A stretch of 64,000 nucleotides of DNA from assembly GCF_009708075.1 (NCBI RefSeq), contig NZ_WMBT01000002.1, forward strand, positions 62,001 to 126,000, written 5' to 3'. The notes beneath the pieces were generated by a model, which had not been told where the DNA came from, made no database searches, and saw only the letters and a program-made list of their open reading frames with translations. This DNA comes from Paracoccus lichenicola (GTDB lineage: Bacteria > Pseudomonadota > Alphaproteobacteria > Rhodobacterales > Rhodobacteraceae). This document shows positions 8,844-18,176 of this stretch, piece by piece. Made by a program: the position numbers and the translations under genes. Within the stretch, counting starts at the first letter, position 1. Each line of letters starts with the position of its first letter.

Positions 8844-9722
8844 GTTCGCCATGCGTCGCGCCTCGGTCAGCAGGGCCTCCAGCACAGGCGTATGGGGTTC
8901 GCGCCATGGTGCCACGAGGCCCACGGCATGGCTGGCGCCATCGCCGTCCAGGGGAATGGTCCGCAGCGGCTTGCCCTGGGTCAGGAAACCCGCGATGTCC
9001 TCGGGCAGGATGGTGATCCAGCCGCCTTCCAGCACATGGGCGACCAGCACCACGGTGGAACTGGATTCGACGGTGGCCTGAGGGGTCACGCCCGCCTCGA
9101 TCAGGTTGCGGTTGATGATGCGGCGGTTCTGCATGTCGCTGGTCAGCAGGCACAGCCGATGCCCCGCCAGATCGGACCACCCCACGCGGTCCTGCCCGGC
9201 CAGCGGCGAGTCCGCACCGCAGACCAGCATGTAGCGTTCGTCGTAAAGGCTGACGGTGCTGACCCGGCCCAAGGGTTCGTTGTCCAGATAGGAAATCCCC
9301 GCGTCCACGGTCAGGTCGTCGATCATCTGAAGGATCTCGACCGAGGTGCGCGACAGGATGGTCATGCCCACATTCGGATGGGCCGCGCCGAAGCGGGCGC
9401 TGATCCAGGCGGCCCAGGTCAGTGCCGTGGGGATCACGGCGATGCGCAACTGGCCCGACAGCCCATGGCGCGTGGCCCGCATCTCCTCGCGCAACTGGCG
9501 GGTGTCGCCGACGATGCGGCGCGCCCAGACCAGGGCGGACTGGCCTTCGGGCGTCAGCCCGCCGAAGCGCGAGCCGCGAAAGACCAGCAGCACGCCAAGC
9601 TGTTCCTCGAGTTGCTTGATGCCCGCCGACAGGGTGGGCTGCGTGATGCCCAAGCTGGCGGCGGCGCGGCCGAAGTGGCGTTCCTTGGCGACGGCCAGGA
9701 ACATCTCCAGCTTGTCGATCAT
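8835..9722 (-). CDS. LysR-family transcriptional regulator, likely of the fds operon
   Basis: A 295-residue LysR-type regulator: N-terminal winged HTH at about residues 1-60 (MIDKLEMFLAVAKERHFGRA, then GITQPTLSAGIKQLEEQLG) and a C-terminal LysR substrate-binding domain. The ATG at 9722 overlaps the stop of the RND pump gene (ATGA); the longer open frame to 10499 lies inside the pump gene. LysR genes commonly precede fdsGBACD and activate it in response to formate (FdsR in Cupriavidus), so this is a good FdsR candidate. The overlap with the efflux gene means it is probably also made from the pump transcript, which is unusual. Control of the pump is the alternative. Confidence 0.85.
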   Translation of the reverse strand: MIDKLEMFLAVAKERHFGRAAASLGITQPTLSAGIKQLEEQLGVLLVFRGSRFGGLTPEGQSALVWARRIVGDTRQLREEMRATRHGLSGQLRIAVIPTALTWAAWISARFGAAHPNVGMTILSRTSVEILQMIDDLTVDAGISYLDNEPLGRVSTVSLYDERYMLVCGADSPLAGQDRVGWSDLAGHRLCLLTSDMQNRRIINRNLIEAGVTPQATVESSSTVVLVAHVLEGGWITILPEDIAGFLTQGKPLRTIPLDGDGASHAVGLVAPWREPHTPVLEALLTEARRMANDR

Positions 9723-12700
9723 TCGGCGGGCGCGGGCGCCGCCTGATCCTGCCGCGCCTTGCGGCCGCCCAGAAGCCGGACCATCAGCACGAAGAACAAG
9801 GGCGCGAACAGGATGCCCAGCACCGTGGAAGCAACCGTCCCGCCGATCACCGTGGCGCCGATGGCGTTGCGGCCATTGGCCCCTGCCCCGGTGGACAGCA
9901 CCAGCGGCAGTACGCCCAGCGTGAAGGCGATCGAGGTCATGACGATGGGGCGGAACCGCTGGCGCGCGGCCTCGACCACGGCCTTGAACAGGGGGACGCC
10001 GTGTTCGGACTGTTCGCGCGCGAATTCGACGATCAGGATGGCGTTCTTGCCGGTCAGGCCGATCACGGTCAGCAGGCCCACCTGGAAGAACACGCCGTTG
10101 TCGAAGCCGCCGAAGTAAGCGCCCGCAAGCGCGCCCAGCACGCCGATGGGCATGACCAGGATCACCGCCAGCGGGATCGACCAGCTTTCGTAAAGCGCGG
10201 CCAGGCACAGGAAGACGGCGGCCAGCGACATCGCGTAAAGCAGCGTCGTCTGGTCGCCGGATTCCTGTTCCTCGAGCGACAGGCCCGTCCAGGCCACGGC
10301 ATAGCCCGGCATCTGCGACACCAGGTTTTCCACCTCGGCCATCGCCTCGCCCGTGCTGACGCCAGGGGCGGGGCTGCCCTGGATCTGCATGGCCGGGATG
10401 CCGTTGTAACGGTTCAGCCCCTGCGGCCCGAAGGTCCATTCCCCCGCCGAGAAGTTCGAGAAGGGCACCAGCCCGCCGCTGGCATTCCTGACGCGCCACT
10501 TGTCGAAATCGCTGGGGGCGGACCGCGATGTCGCCTCGCCCTGGACATAGACGCGCTTGATGCGGCCGCGGTCCACGAAGTCGTTCACGTAGCGGCCCGT
10601 CCAGGCCACCTGAAGCAGGTTCGCCACATCGGTCGCCGTGACCCCCATGGCGCCTGCCTGCCGCCAGTCGATGTTCAGCTTGAACTGGGCCGCATCCTCA
10701 AGCCCCGAGGGGCGGGTCTGCGTGATCACCTGGCTTTGCGAGGCCATGCCCAGGAACTGGTTGCGGGCCGCCAGCAATTCCTCGTGCGATTGGCCGCCGC
10801 GGGCCTGAAGGTAGAAGTCGAAGCCCGAGACGTTGCCAAGCTCGATCACCGAAGGGGGCACGATGGGGAACACCATCGCGTCCTGGATGCCGCTGAGCGC
10901 GCCGAAGGCCCGGCCCGCGACCGCCTGCACGGCCTGTTCGGGGTTGGGGCGTTCCTTCCAGTCCTTCATGCGCACGAAGGCCATGCCGACGTTCTGCCCC
11001 TGCCCCGCGAAGCTGAAACCCACGACGCCGAACATCGAATCGACCGAGTCCTTTTCCTGGGTCAGGAAGTAATCCTGCACCTGATCGACCACCGCCGCTG
11101 TGCGTTCCGCCGTGGCCCCGGTGGGTCCCTGGATCAGGACGAACATGATGCCCTGGTCCTCGTCCGGCAGGAAACCCTCGGGCGTGCGCAGGAACAGCAG
11201 CACCATGGCCGCGCCAAGCGCCGCATAGATCAGCAGCACCCGCAGCGGACGGCGCACGATCCAGCCCACCGCGCCGGTATAGCCGTCGGTCGTGCGGTCG
11301 AAGCTGCGGTTGAACCAGCCGAACAGCCCGCGCTTGGAATGATGGTCCTTGGACCGCAGCAGCGTGGCGCAGAGCGCCGGCGTCAGCGTCAGCGCGACCA
11401 GAACCGACAGCGCCATGGCCGAGACGATGGTGACCGCGAACTGCTGATAGATCACCCCGGTGGATCCGCCGAAGAAGGCCATCGGCACGAAGACCGCCGA
11501 CAGGACCAGCGCGATGCCGATCAGCGCGCCGGTGATCTGGCCCATGGACTTGCGGGTGGCCTCGCGCGGCTCCAGCCCTTCGTCCTCCATGATCCGCTCG
11601 ACGTTTTCCACCACCACGATGGCATCGTCCACCAGCAGGCCGATGGCCAGCACCATGGCCAGCATGGTCAGGGTGTTGATGGAAAAGCCGAAGGCCGCGA
11701 TGATGCCGAAGGTGCCCAGCAGGACGATCGGCACGGCCAGCGTCGGGATCAGCGTCGCCCGCCAGTTCTGAAGGAAGACATACATGACGATGAAGACCAG
11801 CACGATGGCCTCGATCAGCGTCTTGACGACCTCCTCGATGGAGATTTCCACGAAGGGCGAGGTGTCGAAGGGGATCACGTATTCCACGCCCTCGGGGAAG
11901 AATTCGGCGAATTCGACCATGCGTTCCTTGACGCGTTCGGCGGTGTCCAGCGCGTTGGCCCCGGGCGCAAGCGACAGCGCCATCCCGGCGGCGGGACGCC
12001 CGTTATAGGTGGCCTCGGTCGCATAGCTTTCGGCCCCGACCTCGACCCGCGCCACGTCGCGCAGCAGGACCAGGCCGCCGTTCTCCTCGGCCCGCAGGAC
12101 GATCTGGCGGAAATCCTCGGGCGTGGTCAGCAGGGACTGCGCGGTGACGGTGGCATTCAGCTGCTGGCCTTCTACCGTCGGCAGGTCGCCGAAGGCCCCG
12201 GCGGAAATCTGGGTGTTCTGCGCGGAAACCGACGCCACCACGTCCGACGGCGTGATCTCGTAGGCCGCCAGCTTGTCGGGATCCAGCCAGATGCGCATGG
12301 CATAGGGTGAGCCGAAGACCTGCACGCTTCCCACGCCCTCGACCCGGGACAGGTCGTCCACCAGGTTCGAGAACATGTAGTCCGAAAGGTCCGTCTGGTC
12401 ATAGCTGTCGCTGCCGATCAGGCCGATCACCATCAGGAAGCCCGCGGTCGATTTCTCGACCACGACGCCCTGGCGCTGGACAGGTTCGGGCAGCAGGGGC
12501 GTGGCCTGCGACAGCTTGTTCTGGACCTGGACTTGGGCGATGTCCACGTCGGTGCCGGTCTCGAAGGTCAGCGTCGTCTCGGACGCGCCAGCCGAGGACG
12601 AACCCGACGAGATATAGCGCAATCCGTCAAGGCCGGTCATCTGCTGCTCGATCACCTGGGTCACGGTGTTCGAGATCGTCTCGGCGGACGCGCCGGGATA

Positions 12701-12844
12701 GGTCGCGCGGACCGTGACCGAGGGCGGCGCGATCTGCGGATATTGCGCGATGGGCAGCGACAGGATCGACAGGATGCCGATGCCCATGATGATGATCGAG
12801 ATGACCCAGGCGAATACCGGACGGTCGATGAAGAAACGGGCCAT
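9719..12844 (-). CDS. RND efflux transporter, hydrophobe/amphiphile family (AcrB/MexB type)
   Basis: A 1041-residue inner-membrane proton-driven multidrug exporter, full length for the HAE1 family. The first membrane helix is followed by large periplasmic porter loops. The proton-relay Asp pair in TM4 is intact in GLLVDDAIVVVENVERIME, and the conserved FFGGSTG loop and C-terminal GLTGKNAILIVEFA are present. It is 29 bases downstream of its membrane fusion partner. No TolC-like outer-membrane gene is in the window, so a channel encoded elsewhere must be used. The substrate cannot be predicted. The stop overlaps the start of the LysR gene. Confidence 0.93.
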   Translation of the reverse strand: MARFFIDRPVFAWVISIIIMGIGILSILSLPIAQYPQIAPPSVTVRATYPGASAETISNTVTQVIEQQMTGLDGLRYISSGSSSAGASETTLTFETGTDVDIAQVQVQNKLSQATPLLPEPVQRQGVVVEKSTAGFLMVIGLIGSDSYDQTDLSDYMFSNLVDDLSRVEGVGSVQVFGSPYAMRIWLDPDKLAAYEITPSDVVASVSAQNTQISAGAFGDLPTVEGQQLNATVTAQSLLTTPEDFRQIVLRAEENGGLVLLRDVARVEVGAESYATEATYNGRPAAGMALSLAPGANALDTAERVKERMVEFAEFFPEGVEYVIPFDTSPFVEISIEEVVKTLIEAIVLVFIVMYVFLQNWRATLIPTLAVPIVLLGTFGIIAAFGFSINTLTMLAMVLAIGLLVDDAIVVVENVERIMEDEGLEPREATRKSMGQITGALIGIALVLSAVFVPMAFFGGSTGVIYQQFAVTIVSAMALSVLVALTLTPALCATLLRSKDHHSKRGLFGWFNRSFDRTTDGYTGAVGWIVRRPLRVLLIYAALGAAMVLLFLRTPEGFLPDEDQGIMFVLIQGPTGATAERTAAVVDQVQDYFLTQEKDSVDSMFGVVGFSFAGQGQNVGMAFVRMKDWKERPNPEQAVQAVAGRAFGALSGIQDAMVFPIVPPSVIELGNVSGFDFYLQARGGQSHEELLAARNQFLGMASQSQVITQTRPSGLEDAAQFKLNIDWRQAGAMGVTATDVANLLQVAWTGRYVNDFVDRGRIKRVYVQGEATSRSAPSDFDKWRVRNASGGLVPFSNFSAGEWTFGPQGLNRYNGIPAMQIQGSPAPGVSTGEAMAEVENLVSQMPGYAVAWTGLSLEEQESGDQTTLLYAMSLAAVFLCLAALYESWSIPLAVILVMPIGVLGALAGAYFGGFDNGVFFQVGLLTVIGLTGKNAILIVEFAREQSEHGVPLFKAVVEAARQRFRPIVMTSIAFTLGVLPLVLSTGAGANGRNAIGATVIGGTVASTVLGILFAPLFFVLMVRLLGGRKARQDQAAPAPAE

Positions 12845-12873
12845 GATCTGTCACGCCTTGCTTGTCTGGACCG

Positions 12874-14091
12874 TCAGTTGCCCGACGCGTCTGCGGTGTC
12901 TTCCGTGGCTTGTCCTGCGGGCGCGGGCTGTCCTTCGGCGGGCGCGGTCGCACCTTCCGCGCCGCGTTCCTGCGGCACCACCGTGGCGCCCGGTCCGATC
13001 CGCTGCAGCCCCGCCACGACCACGCGGTCGCCGGGCGCAAGCCCGTCCGTCACGATCCAGTGGTTGCCGCGGTCCTGGGCGACTTCCAGCGTGCGTTCCT
13101 CGACCACGTTCTGGTCGTTCACGACCATCGCCACGGGACGCCCGCGCCGGTCGCGGCTGACGGCTTCCTGCGGGGCCAGGATCGCGTCCTTCAACTGCCC
13201 CTGCGGGATGTCGGCCAGCACGAACATGCCCGGCAGCAGGAAGCCGTCGGGATTGGCGAATTCCATCCGCAGGGTGATGACGCCGGTGGTCTCATCGACA
13301 TGCGGCTCGGCGGCGGTCATGGATCCGGTGTGTTCATAGGTGCTGCCGTCGGGAAGCCGCAGCGTCACGGTGCGGTCGGTGCCCCGGGGCAGCGCGGCTT
13401 CGGCACCCATGCGCTGCCAGCGGGTGATCTCGGCTGCGGATTGCGTGACATCGACGCGGACCGGGTCGATGCGGCGGATGACGGCCAGGGGCGTCGCCTG
13501 CCCGGCGGTGACCAGGGCGCCGGGGCTGGCCTGGGCCAGGCCGATCACCCCGTCCAGGGGGGCGGTGATGGTGGTGCGGTCCAAGTCGATCTGGGCCGTC
13601 AGCAATTGCGCCTCGGCGGCCTTGACGCCGGCTTCTGCCGCGTCGCGTGCGGCGATGGCGCTGTCCTGGGTCTGTTCGCTGGCCACGCGCCGGTCGCGCA
13701 GGGTCACGACACGCTCGGCTTCGCGGCGTGCGGCATCGGCCTGGGCCTGGGCCTGGGCCAGCGCCGCCTGCGCCTGCGCGACGGCGGCCCCATAGCTGCG
13801 GGGGTCGATGCGGTATAGGGGATCGCCCTCGGCCACCTCGCTGCCTTCCTCGAACAGGCGCTCGACGATCAGGCCGCCGACCTGGGGGCGCAACTCGGCC
13901 TCGGCCGAGGCGACGACGCGGCCCGGCAGGCTGGCGGTCAGGGTCACGTCCTCGGCCTTCAGGGTGACGACGGTGACGGCGGGGGGCGGCATCTCTCCGC
14001 CCGGGGCCTGGGCGGAAAGGCCATGCGGGGCCATTGCCGCGACCATGCCGGCAAGAACAAGGATTCGTGTCAGCGTCGCCATGCTGTCCAT
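12874..14091 (-). CDS. RND efflux periplasmic adaptor (membrane fusion protein)
   Basis: About 405 residues, AcrA/MexA family. A Sec signal peptide (MATLTRILVLAGMVAAMA, cut after LSA) lacks a lipobox Cys, so this is a soluble or signal-anchored adaptor. Then a lipoyl/biotinyl-like half motif (VVASAEAELRPQVGG), a long Ala/Gln-rich coiled-coil hairpin (AQAQAALAQAQAQADAARR), the second lipoyl half, beta-barrel and membrane-proximal domains. The ATG at 14091 or 14082 is likely: the open frame to 14241 adds 50 residues that would bury the signal peptide. Neither start has a strong Shine-Dalgarno. The low-complexity C-terminus (PAEGQPAPAGQATEDTADAS) is probably disordered. Confidence 0.88.
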   Translation of the reverse strand: MDSMATLTRILVLAGMVAAMAPHGLSAQAPGGEMPPPAVTVVTLKAEDVTLTASLPGRVVASAEAELRPQVGGLIVERLFEEGSEVAEGDPLYRIDPRSYGAAVAQAQAALAQAQAQADAARREAERVVTLRDRRVASEQTQDSAIAARDAAEAGVKAAEAQLLTAQIDLDRTTITAPLDGVIGLAQASPGALVTAGQATPLAVIRRIDPVRVDVTQSAAEITRWQRMGAEAALPRGTDRTVTLRLPDGSTYEHTGSMTAAEPHVDETTGVITLRMEFANPDGFLLPGMFVLADIPQGQLKDAILAPQEAVSRDRRGRPVAMVVNDQNVVEERTLEVAQDRGNHWIVTDGLAPGDRVVVAGLQRIGPGATVVPQERGAEGATAPAEGQPAPAGQATEDTADASGN

Positions 14092-14279
14092 ACCGTCTGG
14101 GATAAATAACCGATGCTGGCGCCTGCCCGTTCGCAAGGGCAGTCCGTCGCCGCCGCTCACGCTATCGTCAAGCGGCGGCAAGGACAACGGGTCCGTTGCG
14201 ATTCCCGCGCTTTGTTCGGTGCTTGCCTCGTCCGGCGACACAAGGCACTGTGGATCCCATGGGCAAGAGGGGGGAGCCG

Positions 14280-14606
14280 ATGCCAGCCTATCTGATCGCG
14301 GACGTGAAGGTGACGGATGATGCGTGGGTGCCCGATTACGCCGCCCGCGTCCACGAGATCGCGGCCCGGCACGGCGGCCGCTATCTGTCGCGGTCCGGCA
14401 ATATCGACACGCTGGAGGGCACGCCCCTGGGCAGCACGCTGGTCGCCCTGATCGAGTTTCCCTCGAAGGAGGCCGCGCGGGCCTTTGCGACCGATCCCGA
14501 ATACGCCCCCTTCGCCGAGGCGCGCAAGGCGGGCAGCGTAAGCAACTTTCACCTGATCGACGACACCGACCTGGCGGGCGCCATCCCCTATCTGCCCAAG
14601 GGGTGA
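14280..14606 (+). CDS. DUF1330 family protein
   Basis: A 108-residue small cytoplasmic protein with a ferredoxin-like dimeric alpha/beta-barrel fold (DUF1330). It opens MPAYLIADVKVTD and keeps the family pattern of YAARVHEIAARHGGRYL and ALIEFPSKEAARAFATDPEY. The function is not known; relatives resemble YciI or monooxygenase-like domains. The ATG at 14280 has GGGGGAG five bases upstream; an upstream in-frame ATG at 14196 adds an unconserved Arg/Pro-rich tail. It is divergent from the efflux operon and not closely linked to the TelA cluster (177-base gap). Confidence 0.85.
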   Translation: MPAYLIADVKVTDDAWVPDYAARVHEIAARHGGRYLSRSGNIDTLEGTPLGSTLVALIEFPSKEAARAFATDPEYAPFAEARKAGSVSNFHLIDDTDLAGAIPYLPKG

Positions 14607-14710
14607 CGCATCACATCGCCGCGCCTGACTTCGGGGCGCAAGGAACAGGCCCGGCGGCTGGCCGATGTGGCCCGGCTGCAGTGCCGCCGACATTTCCACC
14701 AGCCATCCGG

Positions 14711-14738
14711 TTGAACTGCGCCCGTTTCCGCCTATTCT
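14711..14738 (+). promoter_or_regulatory. Candidate sigma-70 promoter for the telA cluster
   Basis: TTGAAC (14711-14716), a 16-base spacer and TATTCT (14733-14738), ending 45 bases before the telA start. It is the only good -35/-10 pair I see in the 177-base gap. It suggests that telA begins the transcription unit that runs through the SPFH and zinc-ribbon genes. Confidence 0.35.
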
Positions 14739-14783
14739 GCGATGCAACAGGCCTTCCGCACGACGGATAAGGAAAGACATGCC

Positions 14784-15974
14784 ATGACCGACGACACCCG
14801 CCGCCGCGCCGAGGACATCCGCACCCAGATCGAGGATCTGACCCGCGTGTCCCTGCCGGAACCCAAGGCCGATCCCCTGTCGATCCGTGCCGCCGATCCC
14901 CAGCTGGCCGCCGAGATCCGCCGCCGCATGGACGAGATCGACCTGGGCGACACCGGATCCATCGTCCGCTTCGGCACCCGCGCGCAGGCGGGGTTGCAGG
15001 AAATCAGCCAGAAGATGCTGGCCGATGTCAAAAGCAAGGATGTCGGCCCGGCGGGCGAAAGCCTGCGCAACATCGTGACCACCATCCGCGGCTTTTCCAC
15101 CAGCGAACTGGACGTGCGCCGGACGCGCAGCTGGTGGGAAAAGCTGCTGGGCCGGTCCGCGCCCTTCGCGAAGTTCGTGGCCAATTACGAACAGGTCCAG
15201 ACCCAGATCGACCGCATCACGGTGGAACTGGAACGCCACGAACAGACCCTGCTGAAGGACATCAAGTCGCTGGATCTGCTGTATGACCACACGCTGAACT
15301 TCTATGACGAACTGGCGCTGTACATCGCTGCCGGAGAGGAGAAGCTGGCGGAACTGGACAGCAAGGTCATTCCCGACATGGAAGCCAGGGTCAAGGCCGC
15401 GCCCGAGGCCGAGCAGGTCATGCAGGCGCAGGCGCTGCGCGACCTGCGCGCGGTGCGCGACGATCTGGAACGGCGCGTCCACGACCTCAAGCTGACGCGG
15501 CAGGTGACGATGCAGTCCCTGCCCTCGATCCGGCTGGTGCAGGAAAACGACAAGTCGCTGGTGACGAAGATCAACTCGACCCTGGTGAACACCGTGCCGC
15601 TGTGGGAAACGCAACTGGCCCAGGCGGTGACGATCCAGCGCAGCGCCGAGGCCGCCCGCGCCGTCAAGGAGGCCAGCGACCTGACGAACGACCTGCTGAC
15701 CCGCAACGCCGACAACCTGCGCCAGGCGAACGTGCAGATCCGCACCCAGACCGAACGCGGCGTCTTCGACATCAACGCGGTCAAGGCCGCCAACGCGCAA
15801 CTGATCGCCACCATCGAGGACTCCTTACGCATCGCCGACGAAGGCCGCGCCCGCCGCGCCGCCGCCGAGGGCGAGCTGACCAAGATGGAGGCGGAGCTTC
15901 GCGACACGCTGGCCCGCGCGACGGCGAAGCGCCAGGATGGCCGGTCGGCGCCGGGGACGCCGTCGCGGCAATGA
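14784..15974 (+). CDS. Toxic anion resistance protein TelA/KlaA family
   Basis: A 396-residue TelA-family protein. The family is named for tellurite resistance on plasmids, but chromosomal copies act in poorly defined membrane or stress responses. It is cytoplasmic and largely helical: long charged coiled-coil stretches run through most of the protein (TQIDRITVELERHEQTLLKD, then MEARVKAAPEAEQVMQAQAL). The conserved core includes WWEKLLGRSAPFAKFVANYE and SLPSIRLVQENDKSLVTKIN. The ATG at 14784 has AAGGAAAG 8-13 bases upstream; the longer start at 14742 lacks one. It is first in a four-gene run with a DUF2927 lipoprotein (4-base overlap), an SPFH protein and a zinc-ribbon membrane protein. Confidence 0.88.
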   Translation: MTDDTRRRAEDIRTQIEDLTRVSLPEPKADPLSIRAADPQLAAEIRRRMDEIDLGDTGSIVRFGTRAQAGLQEISQKMLADVKSKDVGPAGESLRNIVTTIRGFSTSELDVRRTRSWWEKLLGRSAPFAKFVANYEQVQTQIDRITVELERHEQTLLKDIKSLDLLYDHTLNFYDELALYIAAGEEKLAELDSKVIPDMEARVKAAPEAEQVMQAQALRDLRAVRDDLERRVHDLKLTRQVTMQSLPSIRLVQENDKSLVTKINSTLVNTVPLWETQLAQAVTIQRSAEAARAVKEASDLTNDLLTRNADNLRQANVQIRTQTERGVFDINAVKAANAQLIATIEDSLRIADEGRARRAAAEGELTKMEAELRDTLARATAKRQDGRSAPGTPSRQ

Positions 15975-16993
15975 CGGCAGGGTGGGTCGGGCTTTTGGGC
16001 CGGCTGCCCCTGCTGGGGCTTCTGGCCGTGGCCGCCTGCGGGGCGCCGGAACCGTCGCCGCCGGACCCGGAACCCCGGCCCGCAGTCAGGCCCGATCCTG
16101 GCCCCTCGCAGGAAGAATTGCGCAAGGCCCGCGCCGAACGCAACCGCGCCGCCAATGCCGCCGCAGCCGAGGCCCTTGTCCAGGCAAGCGCCACCAGCAC
16201 CGCGCAGCGCGATTTCTATGACCGCGCCGAACGCGCCCTGCGCGCCCAGGGCAGGCTGCGCCGCGACCGGGTGCCGCAGGACGCCCCCATCGACGCCGAA
16301 ACGCTGACGCGCAACTTCATCGCCGTCGCGTTGCGGGACGAATACGGGCAGGGCGGGATCCAGGCGGGCAATGGCGGCGCCGCGGCGCCCCTGCGCCGCT
16401 GGCAGGATCCCGTGCGGCTGCAGATCGAATTCGGCACCACCACCGACGTGGCGACGCGCCGCGCCTACCGCGTCGAGGTCAGCCAGTTCGCCGCCCGCCT
16501 GGCCGAGGCGACGGGCCACCGCGTGTCCCTGACCGACAGCGGCGGCAATTTCATCGTGATGGTCCTGTCCGACGACGAACGCCGCGCCATCGGCCCACGG
16601 CTGGCGCAGCTCGTGCCGGGCATTCCGGCGCAGGACATCGCCGTCATGCAGGATCTGGACGCCGACAACTTCTGCACGGTCTTCGCCTATTCGCGCGGCG
16701 CGGCGCCCGTCTATTCCAACGCCGTCGCCCTGATCCGGGCCGAGTTGCCGCCCCTGCTGCAAAGTTCCTGCATCCACGAGGAAGTGGCGCAGGGCATGGG
16801 TCTGGCAAACGACAGCCCCGAGGCCCGCCCCTCGATCTTCAACGACGACGAGGAATTCGCCCTGCTGACCCGGCATGACGAGCTGCTGCTGAAGATCCTG
16901 TATGACCCGCGCCTGCGCCCGGGCATGACGCGGGCCGAGGCCGAGCCGGTCGTCCGGCGGATCGCGACCGAGCTGCTGGGCCAGGACATCTGA
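15971..16993 (+). CDS. DUF2927 family lipoprotein
   Basis: A 340-residue predicted lipoprotein. The N-terminus MTAGWVGLLGRLPLLGLLAV ends in a lipobox (AVAAC followed by G), so it should be lipidated and face the periplasm. A Pro-rich linker and a charged Ala-rich helix (RAERNRAANAAAAEALVQAS) precede the DUF2927 domain from about residue 110 (LTRNFIAVALRDEYG) to near the end. SCIHEEVAQGMGLANDSPE resembles the HExxQ-like block of DUF2927, a family with a zincin-like look; peptidase activity is only a guess. It overlaps telA by ATGA and lies 64 bases before the SPFH gene, so these are probably co-translated. Confidence 0.85.
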   Translation: MTAGWVGLLGRLPLLGLLAVAACGAPEPSPPDPEPRPAVRPDPGPSQEELRKARAERNRAANAAAAEALVQASATSTAQRDFYDRAERALRAQGRLRRDRVPQDAPIDAETLTRNFIAVALRDEYGQGGIQAGNGGAAAPLRRWQDPVRLQIEFGTTTDVATRRAYRVEVSQFAARLAEATGHRVSLTDSGGNFIVMVLSDDERRAIGPRLAQLVPGIPAQDIAVMQDLDADNFCTVFAYSRGAAPVYSNAVALIRAELPPLLQSSCIHEEVAQGMGLANDSPEARPSIFNDDEEFALLTRHDELLLKILYDPRLRPGMTRAEAEPVVRRIATELLGQDI

Positions 16994-17057
16994 AAGCCGT
17001 CTTGCGCGGGGCCTTCCCGGCCCTCTAACATGGACCAGGCATCCCGAGTAGACGAAC

Positions 17058-18173
17058 ATGGCACTCTTCGACATTCTGGGCGGCGAGTTCATCGAGGTCA
17101 TCGAATGGACCGACGACACCCGCGACACGATGGTCTGGCGCTTTCCCACCGTCGGCAACGCGATCAAGTACGGCGCCAAGCTGACCGTCCGCGAGGGCCA
17201 GGCCGCCGTCTTCATCCATGAAGGGCAACTGGCCGATACGTTCGGACCGGGTCTCTACATGCTGGAAACGAACAACCTGCCGGTCCTGACGCGGTTGCAG
17301 CACTGGGACCACGGCTTTCGCAGTCCCTTCAAGTCGGAAATCTATTTCGTCAGCACGACCCGCTTCAACGACCTGAAATGGGGCACCAAGAACCCGATCA
17401 TGGCCCGCGACCCGGAATTCGGCCCGGTCCGCCTGCGCGCCTTCGGCACCTATTCGCTGCGCGTGACCGACCCCGCCCGCTTCATGACCGAGATCGTCGG
17501 CACCGACGGCGAATTCACCCGCGACGAGATCACCTTCCAGATCCGCAACGTGATCGTGCAGGAATTCTCGCGCGTGATCGCGGGATCGGGGATCCCGGTG
17601 CTGGACATGGCGGCCAACACCGGCGACCTGGGCCGCCTGGTGGCCACGGCGATCGAGCCGACGATTGCCGCCTATGGCCTGACCATCCCGGAATTCTATA
17701 TCGAAAACATCAGCCTGCCGCAGGAAGTCGAGAAGATGCTGGACAAGCGGACCTCCATGGGCATCCTGGGCGACCTGGACCGCTTCGGCCAGTATGCGTC
17801 GGCCGAGGCGATGGTGAATGCCAGCCAGAACCCCGGCGCCGCCGGTGCGGGCATGGGGGCTGCCATGGGCGCGGCGCTTGGCGCGGGCATGGCGAACCGT
17901 CCTGCCGTCGGCCCTTGGGGCAGCGTCCCGCAGGCCGGTGCCGCGACCTCGCCGCCCGTCCCGCCAAAGACGGATGCGATCTGGCATGTCGCGCTGAACG
18001 GCGAGGCGCAGGGACCCTATGACCGCACACACCTGGAACGTCTTGCGACCGAGGGGCGGGTGATGCGCGACACGCTGGTCTGGACGCCCGGCCAGGACGG
18101 CTGGCGCAAGGCGGGCGAGGTCGCGGACCTTGCCCCCATCTTCCCCTCCATGCCGCCGCCCCTGCCCGGCTGA
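17058..18173 (+). CDS. SPFH (band 7) domain protein with C-terminal GYF_2 domain
   Basis: A 371-residue protein often labelled virion core protein-like. The N-terminal two thirds form an SPFH/prohibitin-like domain (QAAVFIHEGQLADTFGPGLY, then FRSPFKSEIYFVSTTRFNDL, then GSGIPVLDMAANTGDLGRLV). A Gly/Ala-rich hinge follows (GAGMGAAMGAALGAGMA). The C-terminus is a GYF_2-type domain, about residues 300-360 (WHVALNGEAQGPYDRTHLER and LVWTPGQDGWRKA), which usually binds proline-rich peptides. There is no clear membrane helix. SPFH proteins organise membrane microdomains or stress platforms. The gene ends 3 bases before the zinc-ribbon gene, which suggests partnership. Confidence 0.88.
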   Translation: MALFDILGGEFIEVIEWTDDTRDTMVWRFPTVGNAIKYGAKLTVREGQAAVFIHEGQLADTFGPGLYMLETNNLPVLTRLQHWDHGFRSPFKSEIYFVSTTRFNDLKWGTKNPIMARDPEFGPVRLRAFGTYSLRVTDPARFMTEIVGTDGEFTRDEITFQIRNVIVQEFSRVIAGSGIPVLDMAANTGDLGRLVATAIEPTIAAYGLTIPEFYIENISLPQEVEKMLDKRTSMGILGDLDRFGQYASAEAMVNASQNPGAAGAGMGAAMGAALGAGMANRPAVGPWGSVPQAGAATSPPVPPKTDAIWHVALNGEAQGPYDRTHLERLATEGRVMRDTLVWTPGQDGWRKAGEVADLAPIFPSMPPPLPG

Positions 18174-18176
18174 TCC

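Noticed and set aside
10001..12310. A plus-strand open frame of 769 codons opposite the RND pump gene
   Set aside because: Low-complexity His/Asp/Gln/Arg composition; antisense shadow of the pump.
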